Shown piece after piece: positions 18,218-26,618 of a stretch of DNA of 30,742 nt. Below the pieces are notes generated by a model. That model worked only from the letters and a program-made list of their open reading frames with translations. It did not search any database and was not told where the DNA came from. The stretch is taken from assembly GCA_002887195.1 (NCBI GenBank), contig PJAB01000284.1, positions 1 to 30,742 of the forward strand. The letters run 5' to 3'. This DNA comes from Chrysochromulina parva. Lineage: Eukaryota > Haptophyta > Prymnesiales > Chrysochromulinaceae. Each line of letters begins with the position of its first letter. Position 1 is the stretch's first letter. The position numbers and the translations under genes were made by a program.

Positions 18218-18218
18218 A
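18213..18218 (+). terminator. AATAAA hexamer overlapping the F-box gene stop codon
   Basis: The hexamer includes the TAA stop at 18215-18217. If used as the polyadenylation signal, the 3' untranslated region would be only a few tens of bases. Another AATAAA at 22203-22208 follows the IQ/EF-hand-like gene by 16 bp, so short 3' ends may be normal here. Confidence 0.5.
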
Positions 18219-18462
18219 GCGACGAGACATGCGAGAGAAATACAATGTGTTTGGCTGCCTCTCTCAGCTCTCAGCCTCAGGCGCCAGGCGCTCAGGCCAC
18301 AGCAGTGTGTGCGGAGTAAAAGGAAAGATTCGAGCAAAATACCACATTTACAAAACAGCCCCACCATACCTCGACCGTTTTGGGATTAGGGATTTCCCGC
18401 ACAATAAAAACGCGCCGTGCCGGTGCTTACTTATTCTGCGTAGTGTTGCCACGTCTCGAAAC

Positions 18463-19872
18463 ATGAGTGGTGACGCGAAGGCCTCGGCGAGAACCACCGC
18501 GCCGATGGTCGCCAGGCCGTTGCCCACCGTTGACGAGGTCAAAGCGCGTCTCAATCGCCTTACGCAAGCGTTCGCGAAGGCCAAGACCATCATCGGCAAC
18601 GAGGTTTACGAGGTGGAGCTGCGCCTCAAAAGCCTCGAGCAGGAGGCGCGCCAGCAGGAGCGGTCGGTCAATGCCATCAAGGCCGGAAATAGGTTGCGCA
18701 CCACCGGCACCGACGAATCGGCAACAGCAGCTTCAGCGGCCTCGAGTGCCGATGCAGCAACTGCGGACGTGGACATGATCTCTGCAGATGGGCACGCCAA
18801 GAGCAGCGTGGGTGGCGACGGCACTGCAGAAGGTGGCGGACCGTCCGGTGGTGACGTGTCTGCGCTCGGGACCGCGTCCACTGCCGAGCCTGCTGCCGAG
18901 CAAACCGCCGACGGTGCCATCGCCGGCGAGGGCGAGGTGCCCAAGACGGCGTCCACGCCAGCCGAGCTCGAGCGCGTGAGCACGCGGGAATCGACGACGG
19001 CTGTGAAGACGGCTGTGAAGACGGCTGTGAAGACGGCTGTGAGGGGCGACAAGAAGGGCGGTGCCGCGAGCGAGAAGGAGGGTGGCGCACGCCTGCCTCG
19101 ACGGGTGAATCTCACCGACAGCACGACCGAGCAGCGTAACCGAAAGATGCTCGGGATGCTCGTCGGCACTCTCAAGCGAGCACGCGAAGAAGTGAGTGCC
19201 CTTGGCTCCGCCCAGCAACACAAGCTGCAGGCAGTCGATGCGAAGCTGCGCTCGGACCGCACGCAGATGATCGAGGCGGCGCGCGAGCGTACGTGCGCTC
19301 AGCTCCTCACGACCAAGCGAAGGCACGAGGATCTCGCCTCGGAGCTCGCGGAGCTCGACGCGAGATTGCGCCAGGTGCAGAAGCTGCTCGACCAGGCTGA
19401 CCTCGCGCCGAGGATGCGCACCGAGACGGCGCCTCCCCTGTACTACCTGCCCAAGCGTCACAACGAGGCGACGCGCACGCGCTTACGGCAGCAGCAGCAG
19501 GCGACGATGGGTCCGCTACTCGAGCAGCTTGCGGCGCTAGAGGCGATGCCTGCGCGCCATCGGCTCCCGACAGCGGCTGATGCGCCGTTCGAGCGCCATG
19601 GCGAGCGCGCAGGCGCCGGCGGCGCGACTGCCGCTTTGACGACCGCCGACGCGCCGATGGCGGCAGTCGCCGAGCCGCCGACCGAGTCGGTGGCCGAGGC
19701 GAGGGCGTTGGACTCGGCATCGACGCCGGCAGCCGTGGTGGCGGCCGCGGTGAACTCAGCCAGGGAGATCGCCAGGGAGATCGCCGAGGACGCGAACGTG
19801 GCGATAGGCATGGACCAGCACGACGAGCCGCTGTCGAGCGTGTTGGACCAGACGGCCGTGAAGGCGTCATGA
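18463..19872 (+). CDS. Pinin/SDK/MemA family protein
   Basis: 469 residues from the ATG at 18463. The frame is open upstream to 18229, but homology begins after this ATG. The N-terminal segment VDEVKARLNRLTQAFAKAK with a following coiled coil matches the pinin N-terminal region. The core at about residues 221-360 has RNRKMLGMLVGTLKRAREE, a long coiled coil, and LYYLPKRHNEATRTRLRQQ, the family signature. Pinin is a nuclear-speckle protein that binds splicing and exon-junction factors (RNPS1, SR proteins). Between these lies an Ala/Glu/Thr-rich spacer with a fourfold KTAV repeat encoded at about 19002-19047 by 12-bp units. The C-terminus is Ala-rich and lacks an evident RS tail. No intron is needed. 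Confidence 0.86.
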   Translation: MSGDAKASARTTAPMVARPLPTVDEVKARLNRLTQAFAKAKTIIGNEVYEVELRLKSLEQEARQQERSVNAIKAGNRLRTTGTDESATAASAASSADAATADVDMISADGHAKSSVGGDGTAEGGGPSGGDVSALGTASTAEPAAEQTADGAIAGEGEVPKTASTPAELERVSTRESTTAVKTAVKTAVKTAVRGDKKGGAASEKEGGARLPRRVNLTDSTTEQRNRKMLGMLVGTLKRAREEVSALGSAQQHKLQAVDAKLRSDRTQMIEAARERTCAQLLTTKRRHEDLASELAELDARLRQVQKLLDQADLAPRMRTETAPPLYYLPKRHNEATRTRLRQQQQATMGPLLEQLAALEAMPARHRLPTAADAPFERHGERAGAGGATAALTTADAPMAAVAEPPTESVAEARALDSASTPAAVVAAAVNSAREIAREIAEDANVAIGMDQHDEPLSSVLDQTAVKAS

Positions 19873-20470
19873 GGAAGAGGGGCGGATCGGTGCTTGCTCG
19901 TGTATGTGGTCCTGGCTCCTGCCGTCGGGGTGCATGATGATGATCTGAAATCAGGGGGCAGTCGTGCTCGTGGCGCCGGAGTGGTTTAGCGAAACTTTGC
20001 ACGGGTGACACGACGTCGTCCTATGCTCTTGAAAAGCTCCACGTTCGCGTGCCCTCGCACGCGATGCTGCGCTAGCTTGTTCACGATTGTGGCCTTTGGC
20101 CCTTTGCGGTTCGGGCCATGACAGCTTGACAGGAATTTTATATAATCGCTGTCTATATACTATAACTATACCCGTTAGACGGCGATCATGAGCGGGCGAT
20201 TCCCCTGGGCGGAGGTCCCCCCTGGAGCCCGTCGCGCGCCCTGCGCCGGTATCATGTTCGACGTTGCTTGCTTGCTTGTTCGACGCTGAAGGGATCTGAA
20301 ACACTGAACGCATGCACTCACTTTGAAACGTTACATTTGATCATGTTTCAGGATCCTGCCTTACGCAGGTACCGTCGTACCGACGCACGAACGCTATACT
20401 CGATCTTGCACGCACACATTGATATTCCCCGTGACCGTGTTCCAATTCCTTCGCCTGACCTTCGCCTTTC
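19873..20470. other. Intergenic region
   Basis: About 600 bp between two plus-strand genes. Lower GC near 20135-20175 (TTTTATATAATCGC, CTATATACTATAACTATACC) gives TATA-like sequence, but roughly 300 bp before the next ATG. A CGTTGCTTGCTTGCTTGTTCG microsatellite-like run lies near 20260-20283. No gene is seen on either strand. Confidence 0.45.
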
Positions 20471-22186
20471 ATGCCCTCCGAGCCCATGTCCCGCACCACG
20501 GCGGCTGTCACCATCCAGCACTTCGCGCGCTCGCGCGTGCTCTCCAGTGGCCAGTCCGCTCGGAATATGTGGTCGAACATCACGAATAAGGAAGCGCTCG
20601 AAAAGCTCCGCGCCCTGTATCTCGACGAGCGCGCCATCAGGGCGGGTGCCAGGGAGAGCGCGTTGTACACGGACGAGATGCTCGCCCGCCGAGAGGCGCT
20701 GCGCTCGCACGAACTCGTCCACAGGGCGCTAGAGAATCTCTGGGTCTCAATCCCCCGTGTGGCAGCCAGCCAGTTGAGCAAGGACGAGTACATGACCCTC
20801 GCCCGCAAGCTGTACCTCATCAACATGATGGTGGAGCAGCATATGGGCAATGAGCTCGACCCGAACGAGTGGCGTGCCGATGCTGAGCTCGACTTCAAAT
20901 CAGATGCGCATGGGAAGAGCTTTCTGACCAAGGATGAATTCTTCGCAGCTTGGTTCGAGTGCGCCGATGTCCATACGATAGAAGTGACGGCGGCAGTCTA
21001 CGCGGGCTGGCTGGACAACAAAGCGCAGCAGATGACGAGGCCCTTCGCCGGCCCCGCCCCAAACCCGAGTCTACCGAGTCTACTCAACGTCGATCAGGAG
21101 AAGCTCAACGTCGAGGAGAAGCTCAACGTACGCGCGTGGCGCAGTGATGGAGACATCATAGCCCACGCGTATGGTGCCCGAGCCAACGCGCCCATGGGCG
21201 AAGTCGCGGAAGCCGTCGGGGGCATCCGCGCCTTACCGTTATCTCGGGCCAAGCGGCTAGGCGGCCAGCGGAGCCTCTATACGAGCGCCGGAGGCAGCCT
21301 GACTCACAGCCCCATTCACAGCCCTAGCGGATCTTTTAGGAAGAAGATGCCAGAACAGAGTCATCACCGCCACTCTGTTGATGCCTTCCCTGGCGCCCGC
21401 ATTCTATCGCTCGCGCCGTTGCGAAAGCCGCGACGCCACTCGTTGGATGATCTGCCGTCGACGATGCGCGTTGGGGTCCTCCCAGACGTGGGCGCCCGGT
21501 ACGGCGCCCATCAGAGATGGTTCGACGCTGTGAAAGAGGAGGAGCTGCGAGAGGGCGAGGCCGTGAAGCAACTCGCAAGAGGAGCCGTCGACGAGCTCAG
21601 CCGACGAAAGAAGAGGGCGATGCCCCAGCTCGGAGGCAGCCTGATCGGAAGTACAAGGGCTCCCGACATGCCTTTCACAGTCTCGCGCTCTCGCAGCTCC
21701 TCCTCTTTCACAGCGTCGAACCATCTCTGCTGGGGGCGCGCCACGCCGCAGCACGAGGTAGAACCGCCATCAGGGTCGCCATCGAGGCCGCCATCAGGGC
21801 CGCCATCAGAGGCACCATCGATGCCGTCGTCTCCCCTCGCTGGAGGGTTGCCTCCTCCGAGGAGGGTCGCCGATCCCAGGCTACATCCGTGGGAGGCTCC
21901 AGTGGGGACACCAGCTCAGTGGCTGCTCAGTCATGGCCCCTCATCCCCAACGAATGGAGTGCGGGCTGACTCGATCAAGATGGCGAAGCAGCGTGCAAAG
22001 GAGGCGCACGACGACTTCATGCTGAGCAACACGAGAGCCACGGAGCTTGCCACCCAGGCGCTCAACATGCGATCCCCGATGCATCGCCCGCGCTTACGCC
22101 CACGCCGTCGATCTCTGGATGCGGTTCCTCTGAGGTGGCAGACCGATGCGAATGGCAGGCTTTGCGAAGAGCGCGACGACCGTTAG
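20471..22186 (+). CDS. IQ-motif / EF-hand-like protein, low-complexity C-terminus
   Basis: 571 residues, starting at 20471 or at the second ATG 15 bases later. Residues about 10-25 (TAAVTIQHFARSRVLS) fit an IQ calmodulin-binding motif. Residues about 100-185 hold a conserved-looking helical region, LSKDEYMTLARKLYLINMMV, with an EF-hand-like but degenerate loop (SDAHGKSFLTKDEF) and then AAWFECAD. The pattern suggests calcium/calmodulin-linked or cytoskeletal, possibly flagellar, proteins of algae; this is inference. The C-terminal two thirds are disordered, with several RRHSLDD/HRHSVDA/RRRSLDA motifs that look like basophilic kinase sites, and a Pro/Ser tract (PSGSPSRPPSGPPSEAPS). A 42-bp inverted repeat lies inside the coding sequence. 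AATAAA follows the stop by 16 bp. Confidence 0.7.
   Translation: MPSEPMSRTTAAVTIQHFARSRVLSSGQSARNMWSNITNKEALEKLRALYLDERAIRAGARESALYTDEMLARREALRSHELVHRALENLWVSIPRVAASQLSKDEYMTLARKLYLINMMVEQHMGNELDPNEWRADAELDFKSDAHGKSFLTKDEFFAAWFECADVHTIEVTAAVYAGWLDNKAQQMTRPFAGPAPNPSLPSLLNVDQEKLNVEEKLNVRAWRSDGDIIAHAYGARANAPMGEVAEAVGGIRALPLSRAKRLGGQRSLYTSAGGSLTHSPIHSPSGSFRKKMPEQSHHRHSVDAFPGARILSLAPLRKPRRHSLDDLPSTMRVGVLPDVGARYGAHQRWFDAVKEEELREGEAVKQLARGAVDELSRRKKRAMPQLGGSLIGSTRAPDMPFTVSRSRSSSSFTASNHLCWGRATPQHEVEPPSGSPSRPPSGPPSEAPSMPSSPLAGGLPPPRRVADPRLHPWEAPVGTPAQWLLSHGPSSPTNGVRADSIKMAKQRAKEAHDDFMLSNTRATELATQALNMRSPMHRPRLRPRRRSLDAVPLRWQTDANGRLCEERDDR
21512..21729. repeat. Fold-back: 42-bp perfect inverted repeat in coding sequence
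   Basis: The left arm 21512-21553 and the right arm 21688-21729 are exact reverse complements over 42 bp, with weaker complementarity for about 18 more bases toward the 134-bp spacer. The left arm is translated as RWFDAVKEEELRE and the right arm, in the same ORF, as a Ser-rich stretch (RSRSSSSFTASNHL). One arm must be a recent inverted copy of the other. Confidence 0.97.
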
Positions 22187-22461
22187 TGTCTCATTTACAC
22201 CGAATAAAAGCCACTGAGCCAACACGACTTTTTAAAGGCCCACCGCGGCCGCCTGGGAGGGGTGGGGCGGGGTCGAGTTAAGGGTCGAGTCGGTGCGGCC
22301 TCCGGCTCACACTAGACTCACTCTGTAGTCTGTTGTCCAACAAGGAAGTTCTCATGCATACTCATGCATGCTAAAGTGATCCTTTTTTGGAAAGCGGTCG
22401 AGCAAAAAATGTGTGCCTTCAGCAGTCGCAGAGGGAGCCCTTCTCGCCCACAACGGACGGG
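22187..22461. promoter_or_regulatory. Spacer and likely promoter of the small secreted gene
   Basis: 275 bp containing AATAAA at 22203-22208 for the preceding gene, a short G-rich stretch (GGGAGGGGTGGGGCGGGG) near 22254-22271 and a CTCATGCATACTCATGCATG repeat near 22352-22371. No other gene is seen. Confidence 0.4.
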
Positions 22462-22803
22462 ATGACGCCCCGTTCGATATTTACATTGGCACTCGTGGCG
22501 TCAACGGCAGCGATACCCTCAACGCTTTTGAGGGACTCCAAGCACGCGCACACCGTGGGCAAAATGATGTCGCAGAGCGAGCCGTGCACGAGCAGTTATA
22601 AGGAAGATACGTCGAGCAAGGAGTGCGACTGGGGTGGGTACTGGTGCGGCAGGAGGGTGAACGGCTACACCGGCTGCGACCGGTGCTCATGCCAGGGATG
22701 CGATCCGAAGATCTGCCCCCCCGGAGAAGACCCCGGAGTGCCGTACGACGGAGGCATCGGTGGCGGCCGTGACCTGTGTGCTACTGACCACACCCAGTGC
22801 TAG
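22462..22803 (+). CDS. Small secreted cysteine-rich protein
   Basis: 113 residues from the ATG at 22462. The frame is open to 22387, but this ATG begins a good signal peptide (MTPRSIFTLALVASTAAIPS) with probable cleavage near residue 20. The mature part of about 90 residues has ten cysteines, mostly clustered in CDWGGYWCGRR, CDRCSCQGCDPKIC and two near the end, so it is probably stabilised by disulfides. Composition is rich in Gly, Asp and Ser, and the C-terminus ends in Cys. I do not recognise the family. It could be a cell-surface or secreted structural or signalling protein; no activity can be deduced. Confidence 0.6.
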   Translation: MTPRSIFTLALVASTAAIPSTLLRDSKHAHTVGKMMSQSEPCTSSYKEDTSSKECDWGGYWCGRRVNGYTGCDRCSCQGCDPKICPPGEDPGVPYDGGIGGGRDLCATDHTQC

Positions 22804-23340
22804 CGCTCGCAGCTTGGTATTCGAGCCTGAGACTCTCTGCTGCATCTCTCATCTCCCTTATTGGTGGCTATACCGCCTTAGTTTGTGCCCGCGCTCATAG
22901 CAGCCACAGCTGCGGCAGCTCGCCACACACGCGGCCTGTGTGCATCTTGCTCGACCTCGGCAGCTCGTTCGCACCTGCCGCACCTGCCTGCCTGGTGCCT
23001 GCCACGCACTTGGATTCGCCCCCCGGCACCCTGTCTCGCGCGGCGGGTCGTTCTCGTTCGGTGTTCTTTCGCTCGCGTGTTGCACTTATGTCCTCGACCT
23101 GGCGTGTGCCGGTGTGCGTATCTATCTCGATCTCTCGCGTATCTGTTTTCGCTCATTCAGAGTTCGTCGGTGTTATACGGTGAGGGTGAGACTCGGTTAC
23201 ACATGGTAATGCGTCGATAAACGTACGGTCGCGGCTATTATAGCTTACACGGCGCGGCGTACACCTGTGTGTGCTCGGGTACGGGTTCGACGTCGCATTT
23301 CCGATTTCGACCTCCGGCTTACGTTTTCGCGGATGGTTCA
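22804..23340. other. Tail-to-tail intergenic region
   Basis: About 540 bp between the 3' ends of a plus-strand gene and the minus-strand XEG113-like gene. Overlapping open frames on both strands are Arg/Cys/Ser-rich with no domain. I see no RNA gene or clear regulatory element. Confidence 0.4.
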
Positions 23341-26300
23341 TCAAGAGATCCCTTCGGTCGCATGCACGACCGAGTCCAGAAAGTGGAAGACGCTGCTTGG
23401 GGAGGAGTGCGCCGTTAATGGTGCGCGCGCCGTATCGAGCACCTCAGGTGCCCCGGTTGCGCCGCCGCGCTGCAGCATCCCCGCGGCCGCGCCGGGCAGC
23501 AGCGGCAGCCGGAACAGGTGGTCATTGGGCCCCGGGTCGCCCGCCGGCTTGCAGCACCAGCTGCCCGTGACCGAGTGTAACCCTTCATGCTCCAGTTGCT
23601 GGGCATGCGTCGTGTTGAGCACTCCGAGCTCGTAGAGGTCCTTGCCGGTCGCGAGGAGCAGCTGCGCCAGGTTGGAGATCGTGAGCACCTTGATGGGCGC
23701 GTACGCCCCACCGCGAAGGCGCGAGAGCTCCGTGGACGCGCGCGCCGTGTCGAGCGCGACGCTCGCGCGCGAGCTCAGCACCTCGCTTGGCGTGCGCAGG
23801 TTGGAGAGTAGGGAGTGCTCACGCACCTGTGGGGTAGAGGAGGGCAGTGCCGCCGTGGTGAGCACACTTGCATGCGCGCGCGCCGTGGTGAGCACGGGCA
23901 TGCGCAGAGGCTGTGGACGAGAGGAGGGAGGCTCGCGCGCCGTGGTGAGCACGGGCTCGCGAACCGTGCGCTCGACGTGGAGCATCGACGGCTCGAGCAC
24001 GTGGTCGAGCGGGCAGTGCCGAATCGGGAGCGCCCAGCACGGCGCGCCCGAGAAGGCGCCGCACCGGTCGAGGGCATACCACGCCTTGTCCATGGCGCAC
24101 ACGATCGGAGGGAGGAGAAGCTTCCGACCGAGGGCGCGTGCGAGAGCGAGGGCGCCCCCGAGCTGCGCGAGCTGATGCTCGACGAGGCGTATGTGGTTAC
24201 GCGCCGTGTTGGGCGCGAGGGCGCCCCCAAGCTGCGCGAGCTGATGCTCGACGAGGCGTATGTGGTTACGCGCCGTGTTGGGCGCATGCATGCCACCGGC
24301 GGGCGAGAGGAGCGCCTCGGGTACGTGCGGCTCGTAGCGGAGCAGCCCGCCCGGTGGGTCGTAGTAGGATGGAGGATCTTCCCACAGCATCGCCTCACGG
24401 AGCCTCCATCGCTTGCCATCGGCGCCGCCGTACTGGAACGTCGTGTGCACCTGTGGATGAGGGGACCAATCAGAGGTCATCAGAAGTCCAATCAGAGGCC
24501 ATCGGAGGTCCAATCGGACATCATCAGAGGTTCAATCAGAGGCCATCAGAGGTTCAATCAGAGGCCATCAGAGGCCATCGGGTGGTGCGTACCGAGTAGG
24601 GCAGCACTCCGCGCCGCTGCGGAATCTGCGCCACAAAGTACGAGTGCCCGCCGCAAAAGAGCGCTAAGGGCAGCACACCACCCAGCAGCTTGCCGTTGAA
24701 CGCAGCGAAGAGGCGGGCAGATGAGGGGGCTACCGGTACGTCAGTAGGCAACGCCCTCGATCCGCTCTTGGCGAGGTCGTTGAAGACGCCCTGTATCCAC
24801 GTGTCATGCCACGATTCAGAGCTCATCCAGACATACCCAGAGGTTCAATCAGACATAACCAGACATAATCACGTGTCATGCCACGATTCAGACATAATCA
24901 GAGGCCATCAGAGGCGACCGGGACGTGTCATGCCACGATTCAGAGCTCGGCAACCATACGAGCATTGAAACGTCCATCAAGCGGCCATCAAGTGGTCATC
25001 CGCGGCAATCATCCGAGCATTGGACCTCCATCAATGGCCAACAACGGCCATCACCTGAACCCAAGAGCCCTAATCAGTCCTAATCAGTCCTAATCAGTCC
25101 TAATCAGTCCTAATCAGTCCTAATCAGTCCTAATCAGTCCTACTCAGTCCTACTCAGTCCTACTCAGTCCTACTCAGTCCTACTCAGTCCTACTCAGTCC
25201 TACTCAGTCCTACTCAGTCATACTCAGTCCTATCAGTCCTAATCAGTCCTAATCAGTCATAATCAGACATAATCAGACATAATCACCTGATCCCAAGAGC
25301 CCGTCGGGTCGCTGAGAACCTTGGCAAGCCACGCGTCGACGAGCGGCAGTGCGCTCGGGCGGAAGAAGAGGTAGCCGATATTGTAGGCCGAGTCGGCGCG
25401 TACCTCGAGGCCGTCGTCGGCGGTGGTGTTGGACAGATGATCGCTGGTCGTCAAGAAGGAAGCACCAGGGTACCTGTGAGACCGATGGACGCTGCTGAGG
25501 TCATGCATGCTGATTGCAGGCTGATTGCAGGCTGATTGCATGCTGATTGCATCCTTTGAGACCGATGGACGCTGCTGAGGTCATGCATGCTGATTGCATT
25601 CTGATTGCATGCTGATTGCATCTTGTGAAACCGATGGACGCTGCTGAGGCCAAGATGGAAGGATGCCTGTACATGTGCCCAGAAGGCTCACGCAGCACGA
25701 ACGGCCATTCGCGGCAATCATTCTATAGTTGGACCTCCATCAGTGACAATCCATGACAATCCATGACAATCAGTGGCACTCAGGCGCAAGCACCTGTCCA
25801 TGTATTCAAAAGGCTCACGCAGCACGAGCGCGTCCACGTCGGTGAGCACGAGCTCGAGTCCCCAGCGTAGCACCTGCTCGACGAGCTTCACCTGCGTGGG
25901 GTGGGCCGATGAGAGCGCGCCGTCTTGAGCGTGCATGCGAGCGGCTGCACCTACTCTCGAGGAGCTTCACACCTTCGTGGGCCCGAGGCTGTGAAAGTTG
26001 GCGGAGCCCCATGCCCATTCACCTTCCGGCAGGCTCGTGTGCAGGTCGAAGCAGGGCACGCCGGTCTCGAGCAGAGCTCTCAGCGCGGTCGCGTCGGTCG
26101 CGCCGACCATCCAATTCATCAGGCCGAGGCGGCGCATGGAAGCCGCCCACGTGGCGGCGAAATCGAGCCGTGCCTTGTTGACGAATGTGAGGATGACTTG
26201 CCTCTTGGGACCGCCGATGGACAGCAGCCGAGCCTGGTCGAGCTTCGACCTTGCCGGGGATGCCGCGCGCGCAGTGGTGCCGTTTGTCCTTCGGCCCTCT

Positions 26301-26488
26301 GGAACGGCACCGAAAGCTTCGCGATGTACGCCTGCCACGAGCTCGGCGATCCGTTGCTTAAGGCGCGCATTCTCCTCCGTGAGCTCCTGAGTCCTCGACT
26401 GCCCGAACTCAACGGGTATCAACGGGTGCGGTAAAGCTGAGCTGCACGTGAGACAGCCCATTATCAGGGCCAAACCATCCATATGCAT
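23341..26488 (-). CDS. XEG113-like arabinosyltransferase (GT77), six exons
   Basis: Exons 26488-25973, 25891-25794, 25473-25287, 24790-24593, 24450-23965 and 23826-23341 join in phase to about 656 residues, close to the plant protein (about 640). In plants XEG113 adds an arabinose in the Golgi to the arabinose chain on hydroxyproline of extensins. The start has a weak hydrophobic anchor (LALIMGCLTCSSALP) and a short coiled coil. The catalytic domain runs from RQVILTFVNKARLDF, through GVPCFDLHTSLP, LVLTDVDALVLREPFEYMDR (a DxD-type metal/sugar site) and SAYNIGYLFFRP, to WDQ joined to GVFNDL and LFCGGHSYFV. The characteristic C-terminal region follows (VHTTFQYGGADGKRWRLRE, PPGGLLRYEP, CPLDHVLE, SWCC). 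One stretch, APNTARNHIRLVEHQLAQLG, is tandemly duplicated. All introns carry repeats or junction duplications. Confidence 0.93.
23827..23964 (-). repeat. XEG113-like intron 5, in-frame repeat intron
   Basis: 138 bp with four copies of CGCCGTGGTGAGCAC on the plus strand. Removal is supported by homology (ERT joined to VREHSLL) and by GT-AG ends. The sequence after the donor (GTTCGCGAGCCC, VREP) copies that after the acceptor (GTGCGTGAGCAC, VREH). Its length is a multiple of three and it has no in-frame stop, so retention would add 46 residues without breaking the frame. Confidence 0.85.
24148..24285 (-). repeat. 69-bp exonic tandem duplication
   Basis: Copies 24148-24216 and 24217-24285 match at 68 of 69 bases and lie in frame within exon 5 of the XEG113-like gene. 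They add a second 23-residue copy of a conserved helix (NHIRLVEHQLAQLGGAL). Plant homologues have it once. Confidence 0.97.
24451..24592 (-). repeat. XEG113-like intron 4, minisatellite intron
   Basis: 142 bp of CCATCAGAGG and TTCAATCAGAGG units on the plus strand; in sense, CCTCTGATGG and CCTCTGATTGAA. The codons after the donor (VRTT) echo those after the acceptor (VHTT). Confidence 0.9.
24791..25286 (-). repeat. XEG113-like intron 3, large 10-bp minisatellite
   Basis: 496 bp. From about 25069 to 25260 there are around 19 units of 10 bp in two blocks: seven TAATCAGTCC, then about eight TACTCAGTCC, then mixed units. In sense the units read GGACTGATTA and GGACTGAGTA. Near the acceptor, GTGTCATGCCACGATTCAGA occurs three times (24801, 24872, 24925), so the acceptor-side sequence was also multiplied. 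Confidence 0.95.
25474..25793 (-). repeat. XEG113-like intron 2, copies of both splice junctions
   Basis: 320 bp. It contains a degraded copy of the exon 2 end (sense VLREPSGHMYR near 25665-25698, against VLREPFEYMDR in the exon). It also has three copies of an acceptor-side segment with CCGATGGACGCTGCTGAGG at about 25482, 25562 and 25632. Between them are CTGATTGCATG units on the plus strand. Confidence 0.92.
25892..25972 (-). repeat. XEG113-like intron 1, junction duplicated
   Basis: 81 bp. The sequence around the donor (CCCACGAAG, then GTGTGAAGCTCCTCGAG) closely repeats that around the acceptor (CCCACGCAG, then GTGAAGCTCGTCGAG), differing by two bases of length and a few substitutions. 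No minisatellite is present, so this may show the duplication stage alone. Confidence 0.9.
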
Positions 26489-26618
26489 CTGTCCGAATTA
26501 GGAAGTTTGACGCCGGACGTATGACGTATGACGTGGTCGTGTCCGAGGCCCGCTCAGGCACAGAAGCGCTCGCTTTCTTTGTGGACTTCTTTCTGGAAAG
26601 TGAAGGAGACATCGCCAC
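26489..26618. promoter_or_regulatory. Short bidirectional promoter with TGACGT-like repeats
   Basis: Only 130 bp separate the divergent starts of the XEG113-like and HtrA genes. Around 26516-26537 the sequence GACGTATGACGTATGACGTG packs three ACGT cores at 8-bp spacing, resembling bZIP/CRE-type sites. Shared control of both genes is inferred. Confidence 0.55.

Noticed and set aside
25069..25260. CRISPR-like regular array
   Set aside because: Units are contiguous 10-bp repeats without spacers, and lie inside a eukaryotic intron.
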